From the NCBI GenBank assembly GCA_023413135.1, contig JAEZQK010000118.1, forward strand, positions 1 through 64,000: a stretch of DNA of 64,000 nt. Direction: 5' to 3'. Numbering within the stretch: position 1 is the stretch's first letter; each line of letters opens with the position of its first letter. Position numbers and translations under genes: made by a program. The notes under the pieces are model-generated. The model saw nothing but the letters and a program-made list of their open reading frames with translations, ran no database searches and was not told where the DNA came from. Below, one piece after another: positions 27,901 to 35,901 of the stretch. The DNA is from Bacillota bacterium. Lineage in GTDB: Bacteria; Bacillota; Clostridia; Christensenellales; Aristaeellaceae.

Positions 27901-30523
27901 ATGTACCACGGCGGGCAGCAAGTCGCGCCAATGCACGCGCTGCGACGAGGTGACCGGCGTGACGTCCATCCCGGCGGCGGGACACGTGTTCGCGGCTGAC
28001 TGGACGAGCGGCGCGGACGGCCATTGGCACGCCGCCACCTGCGGACACGACGAGATCGATGGCTACGCGGCGCACTCGGGCGGCGCGGCCACCTGCACCG
28101 AAGCGGCGGTGTGCACGGTATGCGGCGCTTCCTACGGCGAACCCCTGGGCCACGAATTCGAAAGCGAGTTCACTTTAGACCTGGCGCCCACCTGCACGAC
28201 GGCTGGCAGCCAGTCGCGCCACTGCACCCGCTGCAGCGCGGTGACCGGCGTGACGGTGATCCCGCTGTCGGCGGCCGCCCACAACTGGGGAAGCTGGACG
28301 ACCGTCACCGCTGCCACCTGCACGACAGCCGGCTCAGAGAAGCGCTTTTGCACCAGGAATCCCGCACATATCGAATTGCGTGAGGTTGCGGCGCTTGGGC
28401 ACAGCTACGCGACAACGTATACCACAGACGTCCCGGCAACCTGCACGACGGCGGGCACCAAGTCGTTCCACTGCACGCGCTGCAGCGCAAAGAGCGACGT
28501 AACGGCGGTCGAGCCGCTCGGGCACTACTGGAGCTCAAAGATATTGAATACCACCGCGACCTGTTCGTTGACCGGCACTCAGACGTGGTACTGCGGCAGG
28601 TGTATGACGAGCGAGATCAGGACGACCCCGATAGACATCTACGCGCACAGTTGGGGCGATTGGGTGACGACCGCCGCGTCCACCTGCTCGACGCCCGGCA
28701 CGCAACAGAGCACCTGCCTGTTAAATCCCGCGCACATTAAGACGCAGTCCATCGCCATCGACCCGGACGTGCACAGCTGGGGCGCGTGGGCGGTCGCCAC
28801 CCCCGCCACCTGCATGGCACAGGGCGTTGAAAAACTCACATGCTTAAACAATCCCGCGCACATTAAGACGCGGGCAATCGCGATCGATCCGGCTGCGCAT
28901 GGCTGGGGCGCCTGGATGATAACCACACCACCGACCTGCTTGGCGACCGGCACGCAGAAGTCTACCTGCATCTACAACTCCGCGCACACTAAGACGCAGA
29001 CTATCGCCATCGACCCGACCGCGCACAGCTGGGGCGGCTGGACGGTTATCTTCCCCGCGACCTGCACGACGGCCGGTACGCAGCAGCGCGCCTGCCTGCT
29101 CAATTCCGCACACTTGGAAACCGGCGCGATTGCCATCGATTCGAACGCCCACAACTGGGGCGAATGGAGGGTCGTCACCGCCGCGACCTGCGTGAAGGCG
29201 GGCTTGGAGGAGAGCTTTTGCCTGAACAACCCGGCGCACTACGGGACGCGAGAGACACCCATCGATCCCGAAGGCCACAACTGGGGCGAGGGCTGGATCA
29301 GCGATTATCCCGACTGCGACCCGGGCAAACGGTTTTTCATCTGCGCAAACAAGAGCTCGCATGGCAAGGAAGAAATCATACCCGTCACGCCGCACAACCA
29401 CACCCTCACCATCTACCAGCCGGCGAACGGCACCCTGACGGTGACCGCGAACGGGAGCGCGATCGCTAGCGGCACGTCGCTCCCCTGCAAGACGCAGGTC
29501 ACCGCGACGGTCGTCCCGGACGCCGGGTACCAGTTGGACTCGCTGTACGCTGCCCACAATGTCTATCTTACGCCCATCGCCCCCGGTACCTGGGTGATCC
29601 GAGACCGTAACGTACACATCGGAGCCACGATGAAGCGCGCCACCTATACGATTACCGTCTCGCAGAGCGCAGGCGGCACGCTGTCGCCCGGCGGGGAGAT
29701 CACGGTGGAACACGGCGTCAGCCAAACCATCACCATCACGCCCGACGCGGGATATGCCGTCGCGGACGTGCTGGTGGACGGCGTCAGCCAGGGCCGGTCC
29801 GGGTCATACACCTTTCACAGCGTGACCGCGCCGCACACCATTAAGGCGGCCTTTGCCCCCGCGATCCGCATCAGCGAGACGCACGGAGAAGGCGGCACCA
29901 TTACCCCCGGCGGCATTATGGAGGTACCCCAGGGGGGAAGCCAGACCTATACCATCACGCCCAACGAAGGATACCACATCGTTGAGGTCAAGGTGGACGG
30001 GGATAGGATCGACACGGTTGGGAGCTATACCTTCTCCAACGTGACCGCCCAGCACATTATCAGCGCGAAATTTGAGCGGAATGTCTATACGGTCTCCTTT
30101 GACGCCATGACCAACGGGTCGGTCAGATGCTCGCCGGGAAATACGGCGCCGTACGGCGCCACCGTTACCCTCAACGTGGACCCCGCCATCAACTATCAGC
30201 TCAAGGCAGGCTCCCTCAAGGTCAATGGCACAGCCATCGCCGGCACGACCTTCACCATGCCGGCGCAGGATGTGACCATATCTGCCGAGTTTGAACTGCG
30301 CCAGTATGCCATCACCATTCAAACCACCGGCAACGGGACGGTCACCGCCTCCCACAGCAGCGCGGCATTTGGCACGAAGGTGACGCTGACAGTGACGCCG
30401 GCCGACGGCCACCGCCTGGTGGCGGGATCCCTGAAGGGCAACGGCACGGAAATCCGCGACATGGCGTTCCTGATGCCCACGAAGGATGTGGTCGTCACGG
30501 CGAGCTTTGAACCCATCCCGTAA
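21989..30523 (+). CDS. Giant secreted Cys/His-rich repeat protein
   Basis: 2,844-residue exported protein of unknown function. Signal peptide about 1-25 (MKKKMLIALICLSILLAVPG). Residues 26-200 look like a beta-helix (pectate-lyase-like) head, 200-290 a CarboxypepD-reg/Cna-B-like domain. Residues 299-2097 contain 17 copies of a ~97-residue unit with the pattern TCTEAAVCPVCG...YGEPLGH, PTCTEAGSQSRHCTRC, PATGHSFS, GHWHAATCGH; three copies are followed by a ~58-residue insert (DDGDCTTEVNCTVCGYAVVP). Residues 2098-2469 hold about nine ~41-residue units (HSWGxW, ATC, CLxNPAHIKT). The rest is five or so InlB-type repeats (GGTLSPGG, TITPDAGYAV). No LPXTG, SLH or anchor is visible at the C-terminus. 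ATG at 21989 follows TGGAGGA. The codon third positions are very GC-rich compared with neighbours. Related TGH/CxxC repeats occur in large surface proteins of gut Firmicutes. Confidence 0.9.
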   Translation: MKKKMLIALICLSILLAVPGILALSVVPVASVGGVVYTSLQEAVDAAALGQTEADRVVLLLADVDLGDGTVVAQACDITLNLNGHAVTGTAEALIVLRDGARMVIADTEAGLGAIRGAVDGAGCAILVEDAGSSLVVNAGTLEAPGRGEAAVRCAAGATVVVTGGSVGGIASVQGVAAVQDEGKQEVVHYALTIGGPPLAGVEVTGLSTRPGPAHPYGSAVTNGSGVIHVWLPAGQTFISVRVGCTVYAGQIHGGNPYTAVLTEAGSRHDFSGAWQTDGAQHWKVCSRAGCGAEEYRTAHSGGTATCTEAAVCPVCGACYGEPLGHDFEDEFTVELAPACEAAGSQSRHCTRCGEVTEVMPILATGHSFSPGWTSNSDGHWHAATCGHDEIGGYAAHAGGTAACTEAAVCPVCGLSYGEPLGHNFETNFTVDIEPTCTEVGSKSRHCTQCEAVTDVTPIPGTGHSFSLDWMSDDGGHWHDSTCGHQARDGYAAHSGGTASCTEAAVCPVCGASYGEPLGHGFEDEFTVDVAPTCEAAGSKSRHCLRCDAVTGVTAVPATGHSFSTGWTSGADGHWHAATCGHGEIGGYAAHVGGAATCTEAAVCSVCGAPYGEPLGHNFETNFTVNIEPTCTKAGSKSRHCTRCDEVTGVTVIPAAGHVFAAGWTSDDDGHWHDASCGHSVTDGYAAHTGGEATCTGAAVCPVCGVPYGEPLGHNFETNFTVDIGPTCTEAGSQSRHCMRCDEVTGVMVIPAAGHVFAAGWTSDDDGHWHDASCGHSVTDGYAAHTGGEVTSTEQAVCSVCGAPYGEPLGHNFDTNFTVDIEPTCTEAGSQSRHCTHCDAVTGVTVIPASGHVFAANWTSGADGHWHAATCGHDETVGYAAHSGGAATCTETAVCPVCGASYGEPLGHEFEDTFTVDVEPTCTRAGSQSRHCTRCGEVTSVTAVPATGHYFSPDWESDASSHWHAATCGHDEIGGYAAHSGGAATCSETAVCPVCGASYGAPLGHDFEDEFTIDLAPTCEAAGSQSRHCARCGEVTGVTAVPAMGHYFSPDWESDASGHWHDAICGHSVTDGYAAHAGGAATCTEAAVCSVCGAPYGEPLGHEFEDTFTVDVEPTCTEAGSQSHHCTRCDEVTGVTVIPAAGHVFAANWTSGADGHWHAATCGHDEIDGYAAHTDGVATCTEMAVCAVCGAPYREPLGHDFEDEFTIDLAPTCEAAGRQSRHCTRCGEVTEVTEIPSTGHVFAANWTSDASGHWHAATCGHDEIDGYAAHAGGAATCTEAAVCPVCGAPYGEPLGHEFEDTFTVDVEPTCTGTGSKSHHCTRCDEVTGVTAVPATGHSFSSAWTSGADGHWHDAACGHSVTEGYEAHFGGTATCTEAAVCSVCGAPYGEPLGHDFGDEFTVDMAPTCTEAGSQSRHCTRCGEVTEVTSIPATGHSFSPEWSSDASGHWHDTTCGHDEIDGCAAHTPGADDGDCTTEVNCTVCGYAVVPATSHIWSAWQMNTTEHWQGCILSDCSQVNARAAHTGGTATCTEPALCSVCGVSYGAPLGHDFEAGFTIDAAPTCEAAGSQSRHCTRCDAVTEVTPIPATGHSFSPDWSSDASGHWHDTACGHDETDGYAVHTPGADDGDCTTDVSCIVCGYAVVPAASHIWSAWQMNTTEHWQGCILSGCSQVNARAAHTGGTATCIEPALCSVCGVSYGAPLGHDFEADFIIDIVPDCSNEGGKSRHCKRCDAQTDITPLPATDDHAFSDDWTSGEDGHWHAATCAHEDLISEYALHTPEADDGDCTTEVCCTVCGYEMVPAETEHFWGVMDTSLTEHWNICTNDGCEKTGPHAAHYGGEATCVEEAMCLACGDCYGVPLGHDFEADFTIDIVPDCGNEGAKSRHCTRCDEVTDVTPLPSLPHPFLTDWTYDETAHWHEAACGHGATDGYAAHSGGAATCTEEAVCPVCGASYGEPLGHGFEDEFTVDLAPTCTTAGSKSRQCTRCDEVTGVTSIPAAGHVFAADWTSGADGHWHAATCGHDEIDGYAAHSGGAATCTEAAVCTVCGASYGEPLGHEFESEFTLDLAPTCTTAGSQSRHCTRCSAVTGVTVIPLSAAAHNWGSWTTVTAATCTTAGSEKRFCTRNPAHIELREVAALGHSYATTYTTDVPATCTTAGTKSFHCTRCSAKSDVTAVEPLGHYWSSKILNTTATCSLTGTQTWYCGRCMTSEIRTTPIDIYAHSWGDWVTTAASTCSTPGTQQSTCLLNPAHIKTQSIAIDPDVHSWGAWAVATPATCMAQGVEKLTCLNNPAHIKTRAIAIDPAAHGWGAWMITTPPTCLATGTQKSTCIYNSAHTKTQTIAIDPTAHSWGGWTVIFPATCTTAGTQQRACLLNSAHLETGAIAIDSNAHNWGEWRVVTAATCVKAGLEESFCLNNPAHYGTRETPIDPEGHNWGEGWISDYPDCDPGKRFFICANKSSHGKEEIIPVTPHNHTLTIYQPANGTLTVTANGSAIASGTSLPCKTQVTATVVPDAGYQLDSLYAAHNVYLTPIAPGTWVIRDRNVHIGATMKRATYTITVSQSAGGTLSPGGEITVEHGVSQTITITPDAGYAVADVLVDGVSQGRSGSYTFHSVTAPHTIKAAFAPAIRISETHGEGGTITPGGIMEVPQGGSQTYTITPNEGYHIVEVKVDGDRIDTVGSYTFSNVTAQHIISAKFERNVYTVSFDAMTNGSVRCSPGNTAPYGATVTLNVDPAINYQLKAGSLKVNGTAIAGTTFTMPAQDVTISAEFELRQYAITIQTTGNGTVTASHSSAAFGTKVTLTVTPADGHRLVAGSLKGNGTEIRDMAFLMPTKDVVVTASFEPIP
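22883..28279 (+). repeat. Tandem array of 17 ~291-bp coding repeats
   Basis: Direct repeats within the giant gene, starting at codons for AHSGG. Unit length is constant at about 97 codons for units 1-11 and stays in frame; units 12-14 carry an extra 58-59 codons. Many units are nearly identical in DNA over long stretches, for example units 4 and 5, implying recent duplication or gene conversion. The last unit (17) begins at 28070. Confidence 0.88.
28280..29395 (+). repeat. Second array of ~41-codon coding repeats
   Basis: About nine units, each starting with codons for HxWG or a variant and containing ATC, a second Cys 8-10 residues on, and NPAH followed by an IAIDP-like spacer. More diverged than the preceding array. 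Confidence 0.8.
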
Positions 30524-30590
30524 TCGGTCACGCCCTCGTCTGTCTCCTTTTTCAAATACTACAGCGATGACGTGATATGATGGAAATCCA

Positions 30591-30620
30591 TTGGAAATTG
30601 CCCGGGAACCATGCTATACT
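30591..30620 (+). promoter_or_regulatory. Promoter of the LytTR/GHKL two-component operon
   Basis: TTGGAA at 30591-30596, 18-nt spacer, TATACT at 30615-30620, 29 nt before the ATG. Confidence 0.6.
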
Positions 30621-30648
30621 GATGAAAAACAGGCGGCGGGGGGATTTC

Positions 30649-31395
30649 ATGCTGCGCATCGCGTTATGCGACGACGACCGGGAGGATTTGGAGCGGCTTC
30701 AACGCGACATACTCGCGTTCAAGGCCGCCTGGGACCCGGGCGTGGAGTTTACGCTGCGCTCCTATGTGAGCGGCGCCGACCTGCTGGCCGCCACCCTGCG
30801 GGGGGAGCGGTTCCATATCATCCTGCTGGACGTAATGATGCCGCTTTGCGACGGCATTGAGACCGCACGGGAGATCCGCCTTTATGACAAGGCGGTCAAG
30901 ATCATCTTTCTGACTGCCAGCGCGCAGTTCGCGCTGGATTCCTACGACGTGAAGGCGTTTTCCTACCTGCTCAAGGACGGCCCCAGGGAAAAGCTCTTTT
31001 CCGTGCTCCGGGAGGCGGTGCAGGAGATCGGCGGCGAGCAGGACCGGCACATGCTGGTCAAGACCAAGACCGGCCTGGTCAGGATACAATACCATGGCGT
31101 CGCGTACCTGGAGGTGGTGGGAAAGACCATCACCTTCTATATGAGCAGCGCGGAGCGGTATGAAATGTACGGCACGCTGTCGGAGGTGGAGGAAGCGTTT
31201 TTATCCCAGGAGCGGTTTTTGAAGCCCCACCGGTCGTATATCGTCAACATGGATCACGTGCGCAGGCTCAGCGAGCGCGAGCTGATCATGACCGGCGGCG
31301 GCCGCGTGCCCATTTCCAAGGCGAACTTAAACGAGGTGAAGCGGCGCTACATCGCCTATTCCTTCGGACGGGGTATGACGCATGGGCAGTTTTGA
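30649..31395 (+). CDS. LytTR-family response regulator
   Basis: 248-residue AgrA/LytR-type regulator. The receiver domain (1-125) has the acidic pair in LCDDDREDL, the phosphoacceptor Asp in ILLDVMMP (about residue 63) and Lys in LLKDG. The LytTR DNA-binding domain (about 140-240) shows the motifs VAYLEVVGKTITFY, FLKPHRSYIVNMDHV and VPISKANLNEVKRRY. It overlaps the kinase gene by 14 nt. ATG at 30649 is preceded by GGCGGGGGGAT. Such regulators bind two direct repeats and act on surface proteins, competence or quorum-sensing targets; the giant gene directly upstream is a plausible target. Confidence 0.9.
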   Translation: MLRIALCDDDREDLERLQRDILAFKAAWDPGVEFTLRSYVSGADLLAATLRGERFHIILLDVMMPLCDGIETAREIRLYDKAVKIIFLTASAQFALDSYDVKAFSYLLKDGPREKLFSVLREAVQEIGGEQDRHMLVKTKTGLVRIQYHGVAYLEVVGKTITFYMSSAERYEMYGTLSEVEEAFLSQERFLKPHRSYIVNMDHVRRLSERELIMTGGGRVPISKANLNEVKRRYIAYSFGRGMTHGQF

Positions 31396-32665
31396 GATGC
31401 TGATCACCGCCAGCCTGATGTTTGTGTACATCGCGGCCGGCATCATGATCCTGGAGGGCTTTGACTTTCGCCGGCGCGGCGCCCGGCGCATCGCCTATCC
31501 CGCCGCGCTTTTCACCGGGCTGGCGGCCAACCTGTACGCGCTTCATGCGCTGGGGGTGCAGAGGTATCTGCTCTACTATCCGCTTGTTTCCCTGCTCCTG
31601 TTGTTCCTTACGACCTTTCTTATCACGCGTTACCGTATCATCAAAACGCTTTTCGTATTCCTGACGGCCACCATATGGGTATCGCCCCTGCTGCTGGCGG
31701 CGCACTTTGCCTCCCTGCTGCTGGGCCCTGGCTATATGGTGAAGTTTATCACTTACGTCACGCTGGCGGTTCCGATGCTGCTGCTGCTCAAACGCTATTT
31801 CCGGCCCCCGCTTTTGTACCTGCTGGACAATTATCACCGGGGTTGGGCGCTGTTTTGCGCCGTCCCTTTGCTGTGCACGTTCGTAACCTACTACCAGACG
31901 CGCTACCGTTTCATGTACGACATTAGCACCTTCCGGGAGACCGGCGTATGGCAGCTCTCGCTGAGCCTTTTGTCGTTCCTCACCTACGTGCTGATCGTGC
32001 AATACGCAAGGCAGATCCGGGAGCGGCTGGAGGCGAGGGGCACCTACCAGCTGCTTCAGACGCAGCACCAGGGCGCGCTCCAGCACATCGCCGCGCTCAA
32101 GCAATCGCAGCGGCAGGCCGCCGTATATGTCCACGACCTGCGTCACCATTTGCGCTACATCCATTCCCTCGCCTCGGAGGGCAACCGGGACGAGATCATG
32201 AAATATGTCGCCGGCATCCAGCAGAGCATCGACGATTCTACGCCCCGGGCTTTCTGCAAAAATGAGACGGTGAACCTGATCCTCTCGTCCTTTCATGCGC
32301 AGGCGGAAAGGCGCGGCGTCGCCATCGACATCCACGCTGATATCCCACAGAAGCTGAATATCCCGGACGCCGATCTGTGCGTGATCATCTCCAACGCCCT
32401 GGAAAACGCCATCGAAGCATCAAAAGCGGTGACCGGCCGGCCCAGGGTCATCGAGTTCAACTGCTATACGAAGAACGACCAACTGCTGCTGGAAATCGTC
32501 AACCCATTCGTTGGGGAGGTTCAAATCGAGGACGGCACTGTCGGGGCCGGCGGCGGGAGGGAAGGCCTGGGCACCAGGAGCATCGCCCTGATCGTGGAAA
32601 AGCACGCAGGCATATGCAGCTTTCAGGCGCAGGGCGGCAGGTTCGTGCTGCGCGTCATCCTGTGA
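31382..32665 (+). CDS. AgrC-like GHKL sensor histidine kinase
   Basis: 427-residue membrane kinase. Six or so transmembrane helices lie in residues 5-220 (for example ILLFLTTFLIT, LLLAAHFASLLLG, LLCTFVTYY). The phosphoacceptor helix VYVHDLRHHLRYI (His about residue 256) precedes the GHKL ATP-binding domain with CVIISNALENAIEAS and GLGTRSIALIVEKH. This is the AgrC/ComD class that often senses peptides. No agrB/agrD-type peptide genes flank it. The Shine-Dalgarno is weak; translational coupling to the regulator gene is likely. Confidence 0.9.
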   Translation: MGSFEMLITASLMFVYIAAGIMILEGFDFRRRGARRIAYPAALFTGLAANLYALHALGVQRYLLYYPLVSLLLLFLTTFLITRYRIIKTLFVFLTATIWVSPLLLAAHFASLLLGPGYMVKFITYVTLAVPMLLLLKRYFRPPLLYLLDNYHRGWALFCAVPLLCTFVTYYQTRYRFMYDISTFRETGVWQLSLSLLSFLTYVLIVQYARQIRERLEARGTYQLLQTQHQGALQHIAALKQSQRQAAVYVHDLRHHLRYIHSLASEGNRDEIMKYVAGIQQSIDDSTPRAFCKNETVNLILSSFHAQAERRGVAIDIHADIPQKLNIPDADLCVIISNALENAIEASKAVTGRPRVIEFNCYTKNDQLLLEIVNPFVGEVQIEDGTVGAGGGREGLGTRSIALIVEKHAGICSFQAQGGRFVLRVIL

Positions 32666-32814
32666 GGCGAGGCCGCCGTTCGCAGGCGGGGATACAGGAG
32701 ACGGTGAACACAGTCTGACGGTTCTGTGTGTTGTACTATGTTTGTATACGTACCCAAAGCCATACCAATCCAAAACACGAATGCTTTGATGAATGTGGAA
32801 GCGCCGTTGATGAT

Positions 32815-32842
32815 GTAGGGCGAACGCCCGCCCCCGCCCTAC
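32815..32842. repeat. Short GTAGGG...CCCTAC repeat remnant
   Basis: GTAGGGCG at 32815-32822 and CGCCCTAC at 32835-32842 are complementary and match the outer ends of the hairpin at 8674-8756; it looks like a deleted member of that family. Confidence 0.5.
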
Positions 32843-32889
32843 ACTGGCTCCATCGATACATTTATGTTTTAGAACATTGTCATTCTACC

Positions 32890-33093
32890 CTTTTTAGTGC
32901 TTTTAGTGTTTTTAGTGGGGGTGCGTGTGTTTGATGTGATAATATATAATCTATATAGAAAAGAAAATAATTATATTATATAATTAAAATAATGCCGTTT
33001 TTGATGCCATGCCTGGGCTTTGGAATAATATGTGTATGATTTCTGCCTTCTGTATATAAGAATATGCCGGTACACTATAAACACTAAAAACGC
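32890..33093. repeat. MITE-like element with TTTTTAGTG/CACTAAAAA ends, copy 1
   Basis: About 204 bp. The left end has TTTTTAGTGCTTTTAGTG, the right end CACTATAAACACTAAAAA, forming terminal inverted repeats. The interior is AT-rich (ATTATATTATATAAT) and carries GGTGCGTGTGT near the left and TGTATATAAGAATATGCCGG near the right. The same order of blocks is found in direct orientation at 35684-35901, on the other side of the GGDEF gene. No ORF. Confidence 0.8.
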
Positions 33094-33137
33094 CAAATGA
33101 AGGGGGAATCTTCCAATTCTCCCTTGTGCTGATGGAA

Positions 33138-35441
33138 CTATTTCAAAGCGCTCGGGCGCCTGTGTTTTTTTTCTTCATAGAGATAACGGTCGGCATCGTT
33201 GATGATCTTGCTGATCTCCAGCCCATGTCTGCACGTAAAATCTGTAGCGCCCACAGAGACCTCTACGAAATACGGCTTACCGGATATATGGTTGTATTCA
33301 TCAAAAGCGGCTTTGAGCCTTGCCCGAAACGTTACATCAAAGTCTTGGTTATCCGTGATGAACATGCCGACGAATTCGTCTCCGCCGATCCGTGCGATCA
33401 GGTCTCCGCTGCGCACCGTTCTTTTCAGGATATCGCTGACAACGCAAAGGACGTCATCACCCGCAGAGTGGCCGAAATTATCGTTGATCTCCTTTAGGTG
33501 ATCCAGATCCATAAATACGCAGAGGGCATGCTTCCCGATATTCTCCCGGTTCATGCGGATGGCACGCTCTATGAAACCCCGGCGGTTGAACACATTACAC
33601 AGCGAGTCATATTCGGAGAGAAAGTTCAATATCTCAATTCTTTCGCGGATATGCTCAAGCTCACGACCTACGATCCTTTCTTTGCTTTTCAGGTCAAGAA
33701 AATTTAACAGGATACCAAGCTGCAAACCAATCACATGAAGAAGAGGGATCCTTTCCTTTTTCGCCTCGCACAGGAGGATCCCGTACTGCACGTCTCCGGA
33801 GAAAATGCTGAAGCTTATCAAATGGGTAGTGCTTGTAAGGTTCGGGAGATTGCGCAGCGTGTGCTCCGTATCGATAACGGGCATCTGGGAGCGGGGATAA
33901 GCCTGGGAAATGCTGCCGCTTTGGTACGCGGCAAGCAGAATCCTGTCCGGACTGTTATGTAGGCCTGATTCTCTCAAGACCTGAGGTTCCGGGAGCAGGC
34001 ATATATACACGCTGTTAAGCTGGATGCCGTGCAGTCTTTCCACCACATTCCGAAATACGCCTTCATCCTCATCTTCCAGGACAACCAGATCACGAATGAA
34101 TTCCGGTACAAACCAGGACTGGGCGCGAAAGCTTTCAAACCGTCTTTCGGCCTCACGCACTTCATAAGAATATAGGAATCCCTGGATGAAAAGCAGGATG
34201 CTGTACAGCTTTTTGACGCAAGGCTGCGCCGATTTGTCAGGCGCTTGCAAAAGATAGCCATGCAGGCGTTCGGCTATCAAAACGCTGGAGAAACAGAGTT
34301 CCCCGGCAAATTCTGCAAGCCATATGGCTAGCTCCTGCTCGTCCAAGGGCTTGGGTGAATCGTCAAGTGCAAGGGATCCGATATGATCCGTAAGCTTTCC
34401 GAGAAGGGTTACGCAGTGTTCCTTCCCGACCCGGGCATATATCTGTGAAAGATCCGCATGCATATTCCTGAGCACATCGCTCACATACAGCCTGGCATCC
34501 ATCACATCCGCGTCAAATACGTTGGCGTTCCTGCCAGGTGTGCAGCCGCATGAGCTCCGTATATGGAGATGGGTCAATAGCTTTACGGGCTCTACGTGCT
34601 TTCCTTCCGCCATGGCGATTGCCTGCATAACAGCCAGTTCGCCCATTTCGTATGCATTTTGCGAAATGGTCGTCAGCGGGGGGGTCAGGGTACGGCCTGT
34701 GGTAAAGTTGTCAAATCCGGTAATAGCGATATCATAACCAACTTGCAGACCCAATTTCTCGCATACCCTATACCCGGCTTTCGCCATCTCATCATTACAA
34801 AATGCGATGGCGTTAAGGCCGGGATGATCTTGAAGCAGCTTCGATACCTGATGATCCACAAACCCGGAAAGATCACCATAGACAATCATGCTGCTATTCA
34901 CAGGCAAGCCGTACTTTTCCATGGTATCACAATAAGCGCGAACCCGCTCCCTGGTTTCGGGGTGTTCCTTCGGTCCGGAAACGCAGGCGATCTTTTTGTA
35001 ACCGTGGTCCCGAATCAAATGTTCGATGCATTGGCAGAAACTATGATAATTATCGATCGTAATGCAGGATTTACCGGAGCTGTCGATATCGATATCCTTT
35101 TGAAGCGCTACGTAAGCAGTACCCTCAAAACGTTTCAGGAATTCCCGGTACGCGGTATCGCTCTCGAAGCCGGAAAGCGATCCGCATGAGATGATGTAGG
35201 CATCCGCGCCAACCAGCTTCTCATAATCATATATGCTGTTGTAGCGGGAGGCTGTTTCATGCTCTTTGTCAGAATCAATGGGGTCGTTGTGCTTTTGCAT
35301 GCCCGTCATATAAAAAAGCTGCACTTTTTCTCTGCTGGCCGTATCATTGATGCCGTTCATCAGTTCCGAGGAAAAATCATAGCTTGCATCGCCGATCATG
35401 ACACAAATGGTTTTTCCATTTTCAGGCTTCCTGTTTGCCAT
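33138..35441 (-). CDS. LacI-type sensor domain fused to GGDEF diguanylate cyclase
   Basis: 767-residue cytoplasmic protein. Residues 10-290 are a periplasmic-binding-protein/LacI-type ligand domain (VMIGDASYDFSSELMNGI, IITITGFDNF-like DIAITGFDNFTTGRTLTPP). It lacks the N-terminal HTH of true LacI repressors. A long helical middle follows. The C-terminal GGDEF domain (about 610-765) is intact: RIGGDEFVGMF with the RSGD product-inhibition site five residues before it. It should make c-di-GMP in response to a sugar-like ligand. The ATG at 35441 follows AAGGAGAT; the frame extends to 35552 but without a ribosome binding site. It is isolated between two repeat copies. Confidence 0.88.
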   Translation of the reverse strand: MANRKPENGKTICVMIGDASYDFSSELMNGINDTASREKVQLFYMTGMQKHNDPIDSDKEHETASRYNSIYDYEKLVGADAYIISCGSLSGFESDTAYREFLKRFEGTAYVALQKDIDIDSSGKSCITIDNYHSFCQCIEHLIRDHGYKKIACVSGPKEHPETRERVRAYCDTMEKYGLPVNSSMIVYGDLSGFVDHQVSKLLQDHPGLNAIAFCNDEMAKAGYRVCEKLGLQVGYDIAITGFDNFTTGRTLTPPLTTISQNAYEMGELAVMQAIAMAEGKHVEPVKLLTHLHIRSSCGCTPGRNANVFDADVMDARLYVSDVLRNMHADLSQIYARVGKEHCVTLLGKLTDHIGSLALDDSPKPLDEQELAIWLAEFAGELCFSSVLIAERLHGYLLQAPDKSAQPCVKKLYSILLFIQGFLYSYEVREAERRFESFRAQSWFVPEFIRDLVVLEDEDEGVFRNVVERLHGIQLNSVYICLLPEPQVLRESGLHNSPDRILLAAYQSGSISQAYPRSQMPVIDTEHTLRNLPNLTSTTHLISFSIFSGDVQYGILLCEAKKERIPLLHVIGLQLGILLNFLDLKSKERIVGRELEHIRERIEILNFLSEYDSLCNVFNRRGFIERAIRMNRENIGKHALCVFMDLDHLKEINDNFGHSAGDDVLCVVSDILKRTVRSGDLIARIGGDEFVGMFITDNQDFDVTFRARLKAAFDEYNHISGKPYFVEVSVGATDFTCRHGLEISKIINDADRYLYEEKKHRRPSALK

Positions 35442-35683
35442 CTCTATTATCTCCTTATCATAACAAAGAGCTTTAGGCAGCCGGTATAACAAAAAGATGA
35501 CATAGTGTTTGTTTTTATGCAACGCCTCACATTTTACGCCATATATCCACAAAACGCTGTCGGTATGTGTTTATATCATACATAACTGTCCCTTTTGTGT
35601 CAAGGGGATGGAATGAACACCTTTAGTAATCCATGGCAAGTGCATTGGCCGTTCAGTGACCACCGGGCACGTCGGTTTAACCC

Positions 35684-35901
35684 TTTTTTGTGTTTTTAGT
35701 GATTTTAGTGATGGTGCGTGTGTATGACGTGATTTATGATGATTCGTATAGAAAAGATAAAAGATAATAATTATATTATATAATAATATATACGCCGTTT
35801 TTATTTCCCTGACTGGGTTTTGGAACAACGGATGTATGATTTTCTGCTTTCTGTATATGAAAGCATACAGGTACACTATAAACACTAAAAACACTGAAAA
35901 C
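35684..35901. repeat. MITE-like element with TTTTTAGTG/CACTAAAAA ends, copy 2
   Basis: Same block order as copy 1 (32890-33093): GTTTTTAGTGATTTTAGTG, GGTGCGTGTGT, AATAATTATATTATATAATA, GTTTTGGAACAACGG, then CACTATAAACACTAAAAAC. Same orientation as copy 1, so the GGDEF gene sits between direct repeats about 2.8 kb apart. Confidence 0.8.

Noticed and set aside
22883..28279. CRISPR-like regular spacing
   Set aside because: The ~291-bp periodicity is coding, in-frame and nearly continuous with no short repeat/unique spacer alternation.
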